A DNA stretch of 54,968 bases from Candidatus Zixiibacteriota bacterium (GCA_040752815.1 JBFMGC010000017.1:1-54968); one strand, 5' to 3'; positions 27,046 through 35,591 are shown, numbered from the stretch's first letter. The notes: generated from the letters alone by a model not told the origin. Made by a program: numbers and translations.

Positions 27046-27658
27046 GGCTTTCGCGGCTCTTGCGTACTGTGTCGCAGTCTCCACGCCGGCGTGCGCTCAA
27101 GCCGACGCTGACTCCGTCCGGGTCGATTCAATCTTGTCGCCCGTCGCCACACCTGCAGTCGCACCAGTTGACACCTTAGTCTTCATCCCTGAGCCGACCA
27201 CATCGTCTGCTGAAGATGTCACCAATCCGGTTGATCTGGAAAAGCACTTGACCCAGCAGCCGACAGTGGCGCTGTTCAAGTCGCTGCTGGTGCCGGGGCT
27301 GGGGCAGCTCGGCAATCGACGTTATATCAAAGCCGGTGTGGTGGCCGGGCTGGAAATCTGGCTGGTAGGGAAAGCGCTCGATTTCGACCGTCAGGCCGAC
27401 AATGCCCGAGAGGCGTATGAAAACGCAACGAGTCTCGGCGAGCGGCGCAGTTTGTATTATGAGTATGACAGCCTGCGCAAGAGCCGGGGGAAATACGCCT
27501 GGCTGGCCGGGCTGACAGTGTTTGTCTCCATGTTCGACGCTTATGTCGATGCCCACCTGTCAGGCTCGCCCACCGACAGGCGCAACGAAAAATTCTCGGT
27601 TGAGATTGTCCCCGATGATAACGGGGGGGCGCTGGCTCTCTTTTCCTGTCGCTTCTAA
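27014..27658 (+). CDS. DUF5683-type secreted or membrane protein
   Basis: 214 residues from a TTG at 27014, chosen because it starts a clean signal peptide (LAKAFAALAYCVAVSTPACAQA); an upstream TTG (26966) would extend it into non-signal sequence. A Pro/Thr-rich linker (about 30-75) leads to a conserved core with KSLLVPGLGQLGNRRYIKAG (signature of DUF5683) and a hydrophobic helix (WLAGLTVFVSMFDAYVDAHL). Probably anchored in the envelope. It overlaps the lipid kinase gene by 32 nt in another frame, so the two are likely co-translated, suggesting an envelope-lipid link. Confidence 0.8.
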   Translation: MTERSYKSLAKAFAALAYCVAVSTPACAQADADSVRVDSILSPVATPAVAPVDTLVFIPEPTTSSAEDVTNPVDLEKHLTQQPTVALFKSLLVPGLGQLGNRRYIKAGVVAGLEIWLVGKALDFDRQADNAREAYENATSLGERRSLYYEYDSLRKSRGKYAWLAGLTVFVSMFDAYVDAHLSGSPTDRRNEKFSVEIVPDDNGGALALFSCRF

Positions 27659-29100
27659 CCGTCGAGCACGAAATCCCGGATATTCAGACCGTAGCGGGCG
27701 GGGTCGATCTGCCGCACAACCTTGCGATCGGTATTTTCCGGCAGCGAGAGATCGATCCAGATCGGTTCGGCCAGCAGTCCGGCCCGATCCCCGACTATTT
27801 TAACATACGGCCGCAGGGGATCCTTGTCGTTGTTGGTCAGCACCAGGGCGATTTCGTCGCTGGTGAGCAGGATCAGGCTGCCAGCGGGATAGACGCCGAT
27901 GATATCGTTAAAGAGCTTGAGCAGGAACGGGTCGAACTTGTTGCTCATCTGAAACCGCATCTTCTTGAGTACCTGGTCGGCGCCCATGGGGCGCTTGAGG
28001 TAAACCCGGCCCGACGACAGCGCGTCGAAGGTATCCACTATCGAGACGATTCGCGAAAAGAGTGTCGGCTCGCGGCGGCTATAGTGAAGCGCCGGGTAGC
28101 CGGTAAAATCGCTGTTGATATGGTGCTCGAACGCAACGCGGGCCGCCCGTGCCGCATAGAGGTCCAGTTTGAGATTGCGCAGAATCGTTTTGGCGCCAAG
28201 GAGGGGATGCCGCTGCATTTGAATCCAGTCATTCTCATCGAAGGCGTCCGGCTTGCGAATCAAATCCTGCGGCAGCTTTACCTTGCCGACATCGTGGAAC
28301 AGCGCCGAAAACCCGAGTTGCGACAGCCGCGCCCGGTCGAACTCCATGCGCACGCCCATGGTGAGCGCGTAGACGGCGACATTGGTGGAATGGGCGTAGG
28401 TATAGTCATCGAAATCGCGTATCGCGGTCAGCTCAATCATCGAATGCTCATCCCGACTGATATGATCGATCAGGCTGTGCACCACCCGCTTGGTTCGGGC
28501 GGCGTTGATCTCCTGACCGTCGCGGGCACCGGCCACTATTTCCCGCACCACCGTCATGGCGGAGAAAAAAGTGCCGCGCGCCATCTGGCGGAACCGCTGC
28601 CGCTGATCGTCGGTAATCTCAGTCTTGTCCTCGTCGACTTCGTCCACCGACAGCAGGCGAACCTGCGACAGGCCGGAGTCGGCCAATTGGGACGTTATCG
28701 ATGTCAGATCGCGACCGGTCGGTTTGAGTCCGGCCATAAACTTACAAAAGTGCGCGAGCTCATCGGACGCTATATCCGCGTCGATACATACGCCGCCGAT
28801 CCCCAACTGCCGCCATTCATCGACAATGTCCCCCGCGCCCGATCGGCCGGCGCTTTCGAAGCGGACCATCTGCTCATTTACGAAGTAGTGCCCGGAGACA
28901 TACTTGAGGGAAACTTCGGCGCGCACGCCGGCGACCGTCTGGAAAACCTCCATCAGGTTCTGCAGCTGCTTTTTGAAGGCGTCGTTGGACTCGTCGACAA
29001 TTCGCGCGGTTTTGCAGAGGACGAAGAAGGCGTTGAGGAGCCGCTCCTCATTCTGTCCGGCCAGCGTACGGGGAGACATCGTGTCCCTGGGTTCACTCAT
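27655..29100 (-). CDS. HD-GYP-type phosphohydrolase domain protein
   Basis: 481 residues. The N-terminal 200 residues are an uncharacterised alpha/beta region. The C-terminal half is an HD-GYP domain: the first metal motif FHDVGKVKLP is intact, while the later signature reads EHHINSDFTGYP rather than HHExxDGxGYP, so one acidic ligand is replaced by Ile. HD-GYP enzymes degrade cyclic di-GMP; here activity is uncertain and a regulatory, binding-only role is possible. GGAGG lies 5 nt before the ATG. The start overlaps the end of the HEAT-repeat gene by 8 nt, so the two are coupled. The gene converges on DUF5683 with 4 nt shared. Confidence 0.88.
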   Translation of the reverse strand: MSEPRDTMSPRTLAGQNEERLLNAFFVLCKTARIVDESNDAFKKQLQNLMEVFQTVAGVRAEVSLKYVSGHYFVNEQMVRFESAGRSGAGDIVDEWRQLGIGGVCIDADIASDELAHFCKFMAGLKPTGRDLTSITSQLADSGLSQVRLLSVDEVDEDKTEITDDQRQRFRQMARGTFFSAMTVVREIVAGARDGQEINAARTKRVVHSLIDHISRDEHSMIELTAIRDFDDYTYAHSTNVAVYALTMGVRMEFDRARLSQLGFSALFHDVGKVKLPQDLIRKPDAFDENDWIQMQRHPLLGAKTILRNLKLDLYAARAARVAFEHHINSDFTGYPALHYSRREPTLFSRIVSIVDTFDALSSGRVYLKRPMGADQVLKKMRFQMSNKFDPFLLKLFNDIIGVYPAGSLILLTSDEIALVLTNNDKDPLRPYVKIVGDRAGLLAEPIWIDLSLPENTDRKVVRQIDPARYGLNIRDFVLDG

Positions 29101-30982
29101 CGGTGCCTCCGTAAATCAGCTCGCGGCGCTGGTGCAGCGCCGCCCGGGCGCGGGTTTTGATATCTGGCCGCCAACTTCCGGCCATCCGGACCAGCGCGCG
29201 CTCCGCCATTTCGCCGCGATTGTGCGCGAGCGCCTCGAAAGCCGCCTCGCGATAGAACGCCCGTGAAGGATTGCGGAACAGGTTCGGCTTTTGTGCCAGT
29301 TCGAGCAGGTAATCGACGGCGGCATCGCCTCCCAGCCGCGAGTACGCCGTCAGGACCGTTTTTTTGTCGGCGTGACCGAGAGCCGCAAATCGGGCGCCGT
29401 TGATGATGTCGGTCAGCGCGTCGAATGCAGGCTGCCCGCGGCGCCGGACCAGCGCCCGCACCGCCGTTTGGCGAATCGATTCGTCGTCATCCTCGGCGAG
29501 ATTCCGCAGCATAGCCACGCAACAGTCCTGGGGACAATCAGCTAAAGTGTCAACAAGGATGCGTCTGACTTCGGCATCCCGATGGTGAACCACTTTACCA
29601 AGATGATGCAGAGCGTCCTCGCCGCCAATTGTCGCCAGGATGTTCACCGATGCCGCCACAACTTCGGGGTGACGGTCGGTCAAGCCTTTGGCCACGATAT
29701 GCAGGCGGTCCTTGCCCCGAAAAACGAGATAGTCCTTTACGGCGTCGCGGTGATGGACGTGGTTCAGTCCGCCAAGCAGTTCCGCAATGGCCATGAGGGC
29801 TTCCCACTCGAAGTTGTCGAGGTAACGACGGAGTTCGAGACTGCCGATCTGCTGGTTGTCGTTCAGTGCCCGACAGAGCACGCCGATTCGCTCGCGCGAG
29901 CCGGCTGCAACTCGCGTTTCCCTGAGCCGTTCTGCCCAGAGCGGGCGATCCTCGCGAAGCTGGTCCTGCAAATGGGCGAAATAGCGCAGCAGTTCGGAGG
30001 CGTAGGTGAGACGGCCGATCTTGACAAACTCCGTTAGCACCCGGTCCGCGATCGCCACCGTCTCGTAGAAATCAGACATCTCCGGTTCCTGATGGAGCAA
30101 CTCCTTCACCATTTCGCAGGTTGACTCGTGCTCTGCGAACTCCGCGTCAGATCGCACCAGCTCGGCAACATGCTCCGCTTCTTCCTCGGATAGTTTGTGT
30201 TCGTCGCTGAGAATCAGTTTTGTATCGAGACTTGGCCGGGGGGCTGACGAGACATCGCCAACCCCCATCGCCTCGACCGCAGCGCCGATTTGCAGAGCCT
30301 GGTCTGCTTCCTCGTTGCCTGTGGAAAACAGACCGGCGCTCGATGACGACCCCGCCTCACTGTCCTCAAGAAAACTCACCTCGATGCCGCCGTCGGTGTT
30401 TGGAAAGTCACCGTCGGATTGGGAGAATATTTCAGCGTAGTCCCTTCCATCGCTGCTCTTTTCCTGCCCAAAGCCGACTACCGCCTGTCCGTCCAGCTCC
30501 TGTACGAAGGAGTTGCCGTCGAACTGGCGCAGCGCGACATCCTCGACACTTTCATAAGTGATTAGTCTGAGGCCCGTTTCCCATAGCCCTGCCACCAGAT
30601 CACGGGTTCGCCGATCAGCGCCCTGGTAGGCCTTGATCGTGTCGAGCAGGCGGTACACCTCGTTTACATCCAGCCCACTCTTGAAAGTGAGCCGGGTGAT
30701 GCCCGATTCGAAAAAGAGACCGGCCAGGCTCTCCTCGTGGGACTTGTCCGTGAAGACAGTTTCGTCGTTGAAATACAGTTTGTTGGCGCTGATTTTGAAA
30801 TCGAAATCGCCGTAGTCGGCTACCAGGTCGACCAGGCGCTCGGCGAAAGTGCGCCGGAGCGACTGCGGCAGCGGGTTGCTTTCCGGGTAGAGGGAGACGA
30901 TCTTGATGACCTTGAGGAGGTCTTTCAAGATCAGCCGGATATCCTCGAGTTTACGGCTCTGTATTTGTTCGTGGGCGGCCAT
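29093..30982 (-). CDS. HEAT-repeat protein, partner of the HD-GYP gene
   Basis: 629 residues. The N-terminal 170 residues form an alpha/beta region resembling that of the HD-GYP partner (LVADYGDFDFKISANKLYFNDE, compare SLKYVSGHYFVNEQ), suggesting a shared sensory or dimerisation module. An acidic low-complexity linker follows (about 180-260). Residues about 380-620 carry HEAT-type repeats (DRHPEVVAASVNILATIGG, HRDAEVRRILVDTLADC, ESIRQTAVRALVRR). Such scaffolds bind proteins. GGAG precedes the ATG. Together with the HD-GYP gene it forms a two-gene operon, probably a signalling pair tied to nucleotide second messengers or motility. Confidence 0.82.
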   Translation of the reverse strand: MAAHEQIQSRKLEDIRLILKDLLKVIKIVSLYPESNPLPQSLRRTFAERLVDLVADYGDFDFKISANKLYFNDETVFTDKSHEESLAGLFFESGITRLTFKSGLDVNEVYRLLDTIKAYQGADRRTRDLVAGLWETGLRLITYESVEDVALRQFDGNSFVQELDGQAVVGFGQEKSSDGRDYAEIFSQSDGDFPNTDGGIEVSFLEDSEAGSSSSAGLFSTGNEEADQALQIGAAVEAMGVGDVSSAPRPSLDTKLILSDEHKLSEEEAEHVAELVRSDAEFAEHESTCEMVKELLHQEPEMSDFYETVAIADRVLTEFVKIGRLTYASELLRYFAHLQDQLREDRPLWAERLRETRVAAGSRERIGVLCRALNDNQQIGSLELRRYLDNFEWEALMAIAELLGGLNHVHHRDAVKDYLVFRGKDRLHIVAKGLTDRHPEVVAASVNILATIGGEDALHHLGKVVHHRDAEVRRILVDTLADCPQDCCVAMLRNLAEDDDESIRQTAVRALVRRRGQPAFDALTDIINGARFAALGHADKKTVLTAYSRLGGDAAVDYLLELAQKPNLFRNPSRAFYREAAFEALAHNRGEMAERALVRMAGSWRPDIKTRARAALHQRRELIYGGTDE

Positions 30983-31230
30983 AGTACTCCGTCTTCACTG
31001 AAATCGGCAAAACGGGACGGTTTCTGTATCAAGAAGGTACGCACCCACTTGGAGCAAGCAATTTCAGTGGCTCTCGGCCGCAATCGAGGAATCATTGACA
31101 GCGAATATAGAAAGCAGGTATTCTGGCGCGATGACTCTACCCCGGATCGAGGACGGCGCAACGGTCTGTCCAACGCACCCGCTCGGCGCCGCGAGACCGG
31201 CCAGACAGCGTACTTCGCTGGGACAATAGC

Positions 31231-33075
31231 GTGAGCGAACGCAAGCCCGAAAGTCTCCCAAAAGCGCTTACCCCCCTCTTGGTATGGGCGGTGGTTTTTT
31301 GCGATATAGGTACGTCGGTGTACTACGTGCCGGGGATTCTCTACGGTCAGGTGGGCAGTCTGACCCCGATCATGGTGATTGCGGTCACGGTCGGTTTCTT
31401 GCTCCTGGCAGCGAAGTATGTCGAAATCTGCTGGCGCAACCCGGAGGGGGGCGGTGTGGTCACCGTGGCCACCAACGCGTTTACGCCCCGGTGGGGGCTG
31501 TTCGGCGGACTGCTCATTACCGTGGACTACTTTCTTACGTCGGCGATTTCAGCTATCTCGGGGATGCATTATCTCGGGTCGATCTTTCCGAGTTTTGACC
31601 ACTACGCGGTCCTGATAGCCGTCGCCGCCCTGGTCTTTCTGGCCGCCATCAATATCATCGGAATCCGTGAAAGCGCCGGACTGTCACTGACCATGGCAGC
31701 GGCAGCTCTCGTGGTGGCGATAGGCGTCATAATCGTGACCGTGATTATGATGAATGCCGGCGACTGGAAGTCAGTGACTCATCATCTGACAATACCCGAG
31801 GCGGTCCCCATGTCGACCCTACTGGTCGGGTTTGGTGGCGCCTGGCTGGCATTCTCCGGGCTCGAGAGCATCTCCCAGCTCAGCCCGGCCATGCGCCTGC
31901 CGATCGACCGCACCGCCCGAAAAGGGATGCGGCTGGTGATCCTGACAATTGTAGTGTCCTCGCCGGTGCTGACTCTGCTGGCCATCTCGATCCTGCCGGA
32001 TTCGATCAAGTCGACGGAAATCGAGCGGTTTATCTCGGAGCTCGCCGACGTCTACGGCGGTCTACCGATGAAAGCGGCGGTGGTGGTTACCGCCTCGGTG
32101 CTCCTGCTTTTTGCCGCCAACACGGCGATTATCGGCGCTTATCACGTGTTCCTCGCCCTGGCCAACCATGGTTTCCTGCCGAAGGTGCTGCTTAGCCGCA
32201 ATAAATGGTTCAAGACACCGCACGTGGCTATCCTGCTTGCGACGGTCGTGCCGATCGGAGTGCTTCTATTCACCGACGGCGACTTGACGCTGCTTGGCGA
32301 GATGTACGCCTTCGGGTTGCTCGGAGCGTTCACTCTCAGTTCTTCCGGACTCGACGTTCTTCGCTGGCGTGATCATAGTCGAGGCTGGAAGTTTATCGTG
32401 GGTTTGTTCACGACTGCGTTGGTGGTGCTGGCCTGGGCGGTCGTGCTGATTACCAAGCGCGAGGCGACTCTCTTCGGCGGCGCGGTGGTGGCGCTCGGTA
32501 TGCTGGTGGCTGTGCCGTTCAAGCAGGGACTATTCACCGCCTGGTTCTACCGGCTGCCGGTGATCGCCAATCTGGCGACGCGCAAGATAGTCGAGGCCGA
32601 GCAGGAGGTCGAGGAGTTCCGTGATCTGATATCGCTCGGCACCGCCGAGAATATCGCCCAGCTTTATCCGTCGCATACCCTTGTGGCGGTACTGGGCCAG
32701 AACGCCTACCTGATCCGCGAGGCGATCACGCGCGAACGCGGGCTTGGGGGCAACTTCATTTATGCCATTCATGTCGAGGAACGCCCCGGGCTGTTTGTCG
32801 ATGCCGCCGCGGAAGGACCAAGCCGGGAGGCGACCGAGTCACTTAGGTTCGCCTACCGCGAGGCGATGAAACAGAACTTTCAGTTGATTCCGGTCTGGAC
32901 CATTTCGTACTCGGCGGCCGAGGGGATATCCCGTGCGGCCCGGGTGCTGGCCGTGGATACCGTTGCGCTGGGAGTGGGACGGCGCAGCGCCATTTATCAC
33001 TTGCTCCGCGGGCATGTGGTCAACAACCTGATCAAACGCCTGCCGGAGAATTGCCACCTCTGGCTGGTGAACTAA
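31231..33075 (+). CDS. APC-family amino acid/polyamine permease with UspA-like C-terminal domain
   Basis: 614 residues from GTG 31231. Residues about 10-440 form a 12-helix APC transporter; the substrate-helix motif FCDIGTSVYYVPGILYGQVG (about 24-43) is typical of amino acid permeases. The last 150 residues (about 465-614) are soluble and look like a universal-stress-protein fold, ending with GVGRRSAIYHLLRGHVVNN, similar to the UspA nucleotide-binding loop. Such fusions may let ATP or a stress signal gate the transporter. Substrate unknown. It is followed by a small haem-motif gene 69 nt downstream. Confidence 0.88.
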   Translation: MSERKPESLPKALTPLLVWAVVFCDIGTSVYYVPGILYGQVGSLTPIMVIAVTVGFLLLAAKYVEICWRNPEGGGVVTVATNAFTPRWGLFGGLLITVDYFLTSAISAISGMHYLGSIFPSFDHYAVLIAVAALVFLAAINIIGIRESAGLSLTMAAAALVVAIGVIIVTVIMMNAGDWKSVTHHLTIPEAVPMSTLLVGFGGAWLAFSGLESISQLSPAMRLPIDRTARKGMRLVILTIVVSSPVLTLLAISILPDSIKSTEIERFISELADVYGGLPMKAAVVVTASVLLLFAANTAIIGAYHVFLALANHGFLPKVLLSRNKWFKTPHVAILLATVVPIGVLLFTDGDLTLLGEMYAFGLLGAFTLSSSGLDVLRWRDHSRGWKFIVGLFTTALVVLAWAVVLITKREATLFGGAVVALGMLVAVPFKQGLFTAWFYRLPVIANLATRKIVEAEQEVEEFRDLISLGTAENIAQLYPSHTLVAVLGQNAYLIREAITRERGLGGNFIYAIHVEERPGLFVDAAAEGPSREATESLRFAYREAMKQNFQLIPVWTISYSAAEGISRAARVLAVDTVALGVGRRSAIYHLLRGHVVNNLIKRLPENCHLWLVN

Positions 33076-33144
33076 AATCTCGGCAGTCAGCCAATCCGCT
33101 CCGGAGCCGATCGTCAATAGAGTAAACAAACAAGGAAGTGACTC

Positions 33145-33603
33145 ATGAAGCATCGGAAACGCTCATGGCTGTTGTGGCTGGTTCTGATTCTCGTGGTGGC
33201 CGCGCAATTCGTACCGGTCGCGCGTGACAATCCGGCCGTGTTAGCCGATTTCGACGATCGTCCGGGTGTCAGGCTGGTGCTTAAGCGGTGCTGTTATGAC
33301 TGTCACTCCAACGAATCGGTCTGGCCCTGGTACAGCTTCATAGCGCCGGTCTCGTGGCTGGTGGCAAGCGATGTCCACGAGGCTCGGGAGAAACTCAACT
33401 TTTCCGAATGGGGCCTGATGGCTGATGACAAGCGCCGCCATGCCCTGGAAGAGATCTGGAAGGAAGTCGAGGAGGGGGAAATGCCGCTCAGGATCTATCT
33501 GGTGATGCATTCAGAGGCCCGGCTGTCCGATCAAGACATGGCGATACTACACGAGTGGACAGGCGGTGATTCGCCCACTTCGGGCCATCAGCACAACGAC
33601 TAG
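33145..33603 (+). CDS. Haem-binding domain protein, membrane-anchored
   Basis: 152 residues. One N-terminal membrane helix (WLLWLVLILVVAAQFVPV), then a short periplasmic domain with the c-type haem motif CYDCH (with the flanking RCC) followed by SNESVWPWYSFIAPVSWLV. This matches the Haem_bd domain (small membrane-anchored cytochrome-like proteins). A helix-rich acidic part (EEIWKEVEEGEMPL) and a His-rich tail (GHQHND) follow. Role unknown: electron transfer or a haem sensor. An AAGGAAGTG site precedes the ATG. It lies before the metal-regulated locus that starts at 33645. Confidence 0.85.
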   Translation: MKHRKRSWLLWLVLILVVAAQFVPVARDNPAVLADFDDRPGVRLVLKRCCYDCHSNESVWPWYSFIAPVSWLVASDVHEAREKLNFSEWGLMADDKRRHALEEIWKEVEEGEMPLRIYLVMHSEARLSDQDMAILHEWTGGDSPTSGHQHND

Positions 33604-33644
33604 ACTCAAATCTCGGCGCGCGCCGTTTTTCCTACTTAAATTCC

Positions 33645-33673
33645 TTGACACGACCTCCGAAACGAGATATTAT
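33645..33673 (+). promoter_or_regulatory. Strong sigma-70 promoter of the metal locus
   Basis: TTGACA (33645-33650), 17-nt spacer, TATTAT (33668-33673), nearly consensus. Predicted start near 33680, immediately before the Fur-like palindrome. Confidence 0.75.
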
Positions 33674-33687
33674 CGCTCCTGTTTCGA

Positions 33688-33716
33688 TAAATGAAAATGA
33701 ATGTCATTTTCATTTA
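33688..33716. promoter_or_regulatory. Fur-family operator-like palindrome
   Basis: 13-bp perfect arms around a 3-nt centre: TAAATGAAAATGA, ATG, TCATTTTCATTTA. The core TGAAAATGA...TCATTTTCA resembles Fur boxes. It lies just downstream of the strong promoter, a position that would block transcription when a metal-loaded Fur-type repressor binds. Confidence 0.7.
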
Positions 33717-33740
33717 GAGCTAATAACTGAAAGGAAGTCT

Positions 33741-34454
33741 ATGTACCGCAATATACTGCTCGGTATAATGGCCCTGGCGATTCTTGTCGAGTCTGGCCAC
33801 GCCGATCGTCGAAAATACGCCTGGACTTACCAGTACGCTACCATTGCCGAGAACGAAAGCGAGCTCGAATTCTATCAGACCGCCAAACTCGACGAGTCCG
33901 ATCAGTGGGAGTATCGCATTGAAATCGAGCACGGCCTCACTCCGAAATGGGATCTTTCGATCTACCAGATCTTTGCCCAGGAGGAAGGTGGTCCGTTTGA
34001 GTGGGATGCGTTCCAGGTTCGGACGAGGTATCGCCTGGCCCAGCAGGGTGAGCTGCCGCTCGACCCGATTCTCTATCTCGAATATCGGCGCAAGCTCGAT
34101 CTGGCCGCCCAGAACAAGCTCGAGGCCAAACTGATCCTCGCGCGCGACTTTGACCGGGTCAATATGTCATTCAATCCTGTCTACGAATTTTTCTGGGCGC
34201 CGGGGGATCCCGTGCATGAGGTCGGTATCGATTTCGGTCTGTCATACGAGGCGAGCTACCGCTTCTGTTTCGGCATCGAATCCACGTCGCGAGTCGAGTT
34301 CGAGCCGGATGGCGAGAACAGCGAGAGTTCCTATTTTGGGCCAACCATTTCGTTCGCCACTGAAGGCGCCTTCTATACGATCGGGTATACTCGGGGAATC
34401 ACCGATAATTCCAACGACGCCCGGGTGCGGTTTCTCATGGGGGTCGAGCTTTGA
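33741..34454 (+). CDS. Secreted beta-barrel-like protein under the Fur-like operator
   Basis: 237 residues from ATG 33741 (AAGGAAG 6 nt upstream). A longer frame from 33645 would start inside the promoter and is rejected. Signal peptide ILLGIMALAILVESGHA, then alternating aromatic/polar strands (WEYRIEIEHGLTPKWDLSIYQIF, split in the middle by turns) ending with a hydrophobic/charged strand RVRFLMGVEL, which suggests an outer-membrane barrel or periplasmic beta protein. Family unknown to me. Expression should be high when iron (or another metal) is low if the palindrome is a Fur site. The next gene starts on the stop (TTGA overlap). Confidence 0.78.
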   Translation: MYRNILLGIMALAILVESGHADRRKYAWTYQYATIAENESELEFYQTAKLDESDQWEYRIEIEHGLTPKWDLSIYQIFAQEEGGPFEWDAFQVRTRYRLAQQGELPLDPILYLEYRRKLDLAAQNKLEAKLILARDFDRVNMSFNPVYEFFWAPGDPVHEVGIDFGLSYEASYRFCFGIESTSRVEFEPDGENSESSYFGPTISFATEGAFYTIGYTRGITDNSNDARVRFLMGVEL

Positions 34455-34726
34455 TTGCGTGTGGATGCAGAACTGCAGTCGTCGCCCTGGTCCTATTTCT
34501 CTCGGCCTGCAAGCCGAGCGGGGAGCTTGCTCAGAGATCCCCGGGCGAGCAGATACTTCGTTCGCGCTGCCAGAGTTGCCATCGCCTCCCCAAAGCTTCT
34601 CATAAGACCGCCGAGCAGTGGCACGACTGGCTGGCCACTCATCGCCAGAGGGCAAAGCTCAGCGACAGCGATCTTGACACTTTGCTGTCGTACCTGAGCC
34701 GCGCCGGCAAGCCTGACACGATATAG
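34451..34726 (+). CDS. Small lipoprotein with one c-type haem motif
   Basis: 91 residues starting at a TTG that overlaps the previous TGA (34451-34454), so it is translationally coupled. Lipobox LSAC (Cys at about 20) predicts lipidation. A single CQSCH motif (about 39-43) binds haem c. The following sequence has several His (SHKTAEQWHDWLATH) and ends in a helical SDSDLDTLLSYL as in small cytochromes, but there is no Met in the second half, so the sixth ligand may be His. Possible role: electron transfer to the outer membrane partner for metal reduction. Too short for a full diheme protein. Confidence 0.72.
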   Translation: MIACGCRTAVVALVLFLSACKPSGELAQRSPGEQILRSRCQSCHRLPKASHKTAEQWHDWLATHRQRAKLSDSDLDTLLSYLSRAGKPDTI

Positions 34727-35090
34727 TGTTGGAGCCGGTGGCCCACCCGATGGCGGGTGGAGTTGACCCCGTGGACGGATCGGTGTCGAGCTTTCCGCCC
34801 ACCGATCCGCGGGGTCGGAATCCCACGTCGCGATCACTAATGTGCCTTCCCACATCGCCACTTTGCTCCAGGGAACATTCCGTGCGCGGTAGACGTCCTC
34901 GTCTGCCCGTGTATCGAAGAAGGATCTGGAAGGGGCAGACCGGGAGGTCCGTTGCCCACGATCAGGAGTTATTAGTTGGGAAGGCACCAGGGAACATTGC
35001 AGAACGATTGGCGGTTGTAGAAATTACCTTGGGGTAACAAACTTATTAGTGGTTGGGTCGGTTGATTGACTGACGTCGTGGAGTTCTGTT
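34727..35090. other. Intergenic region with two inverted repeats
   Basis: Contains a CCACCCG/CGGGTGG hairpin (34743-34760) and a long inverted repeat (34765-34816, 17 bp in total with a 4-nt bulge). The rest shows no supported gene. A GGAG 7 nt before the TTG at 35091 marks the end of the region. Confidence 0.5.
34765..34816. repeat. 17-bp intergenic inverted repeat
   Basis: Arms GACCCCG plus CGGATCGGTG (34765-34785, with TGGA bulged) pair with CACCGATCCG plus CGGGGTC (34800-34816). No T-tract on either side; a dispersed repeat or a bidirectional terminator. Confidence 0.6.
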
Positions 35091-35573
35091 TTGTTGCTGA
35101 CCGCTGCCCTGCAGGATTATATCGAAATAATATATCGTCTCGAACAAGTTTCGGGGAAAGTCCGTGTCACTGATATCGCGTCAGAACTGGGTACGCGACT
35201 TCCGACGGTAACTCGTACTGTTCGGAAGCTGGCAGCGCTCGGCCTGGTGGCACACGAGCGGGGCCGGGGCGTGATCCTGACGACCGCCGGGTCGCGGATG
35301 GCGCGTGATATCCTGCACCGGCACGAAGATATCGTGGCGCTGCTTACCGGAGTACTCGGTTTGCCCCGAGAGAGAGCCGAGGTCGATGCTTGTCTGATCG
35401 AACACGGAGTTTCTGCCCAGACGGCCCAGCGCCTGCATGAATTCCTTGAGTATTTCAGCGCGCTGTCCCCGTCGACGCAGGCGCTGCTTACCGGTTCTGG
35501 CCGCGGCAATGTCGGACGCAGCCAGCAGTTTCGGAATCTGGCCAAGAGTCGCGTCGTTGGGTGGCGAATTTAA
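35091..35573 (+). CDS. DtxR/MntR-family metal-dependent repressor
   Basis: 160 residues from a TTG at 35091 (GGAG 7 nt upstream). N-terminal winged helix (VTDIASELGTRLPTVTRTVRKLAALGLV) and C-terminal dimer/metal domain with no SH3 tail, as in MntR. Metal ligands: the first helix reads QDYIEIIYRL with Asp and Glu at the MntR positions, RHED carries the His, and CLIEH gives Cys, Glu, His as in DtxR/IdeR. So the set is a mix of the Mn and Fe types. The next gene, a Nramp transporter, starts 18 nt after its stop, so this is probably its regulator. Confidence 0.9.
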   Translation: MLLTAALQDYIEIIYRLEQVSGKVRVTDIASELGTRLPTVTRTVRKLAALGLVAHERGRGVILTTAGSRMARDILHRHEDIVALLTGVLGLPRERAEVDACLIEHGVSAQTAQRLHEFLEYFSALSPSTQALLTGSGRGNVGRSQQFRNLAKSRVVGWRI

Positions 35574-35591
35574 GTCTGATTGAGCCTCACT

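Noticed and set aside
34493-34987. 164-residue minus-strand frame over the haem lipoprotein and intergenic repeats
   Set aside because: It is the complement of a real gene plus inverted repeats and has no recognisable fold.
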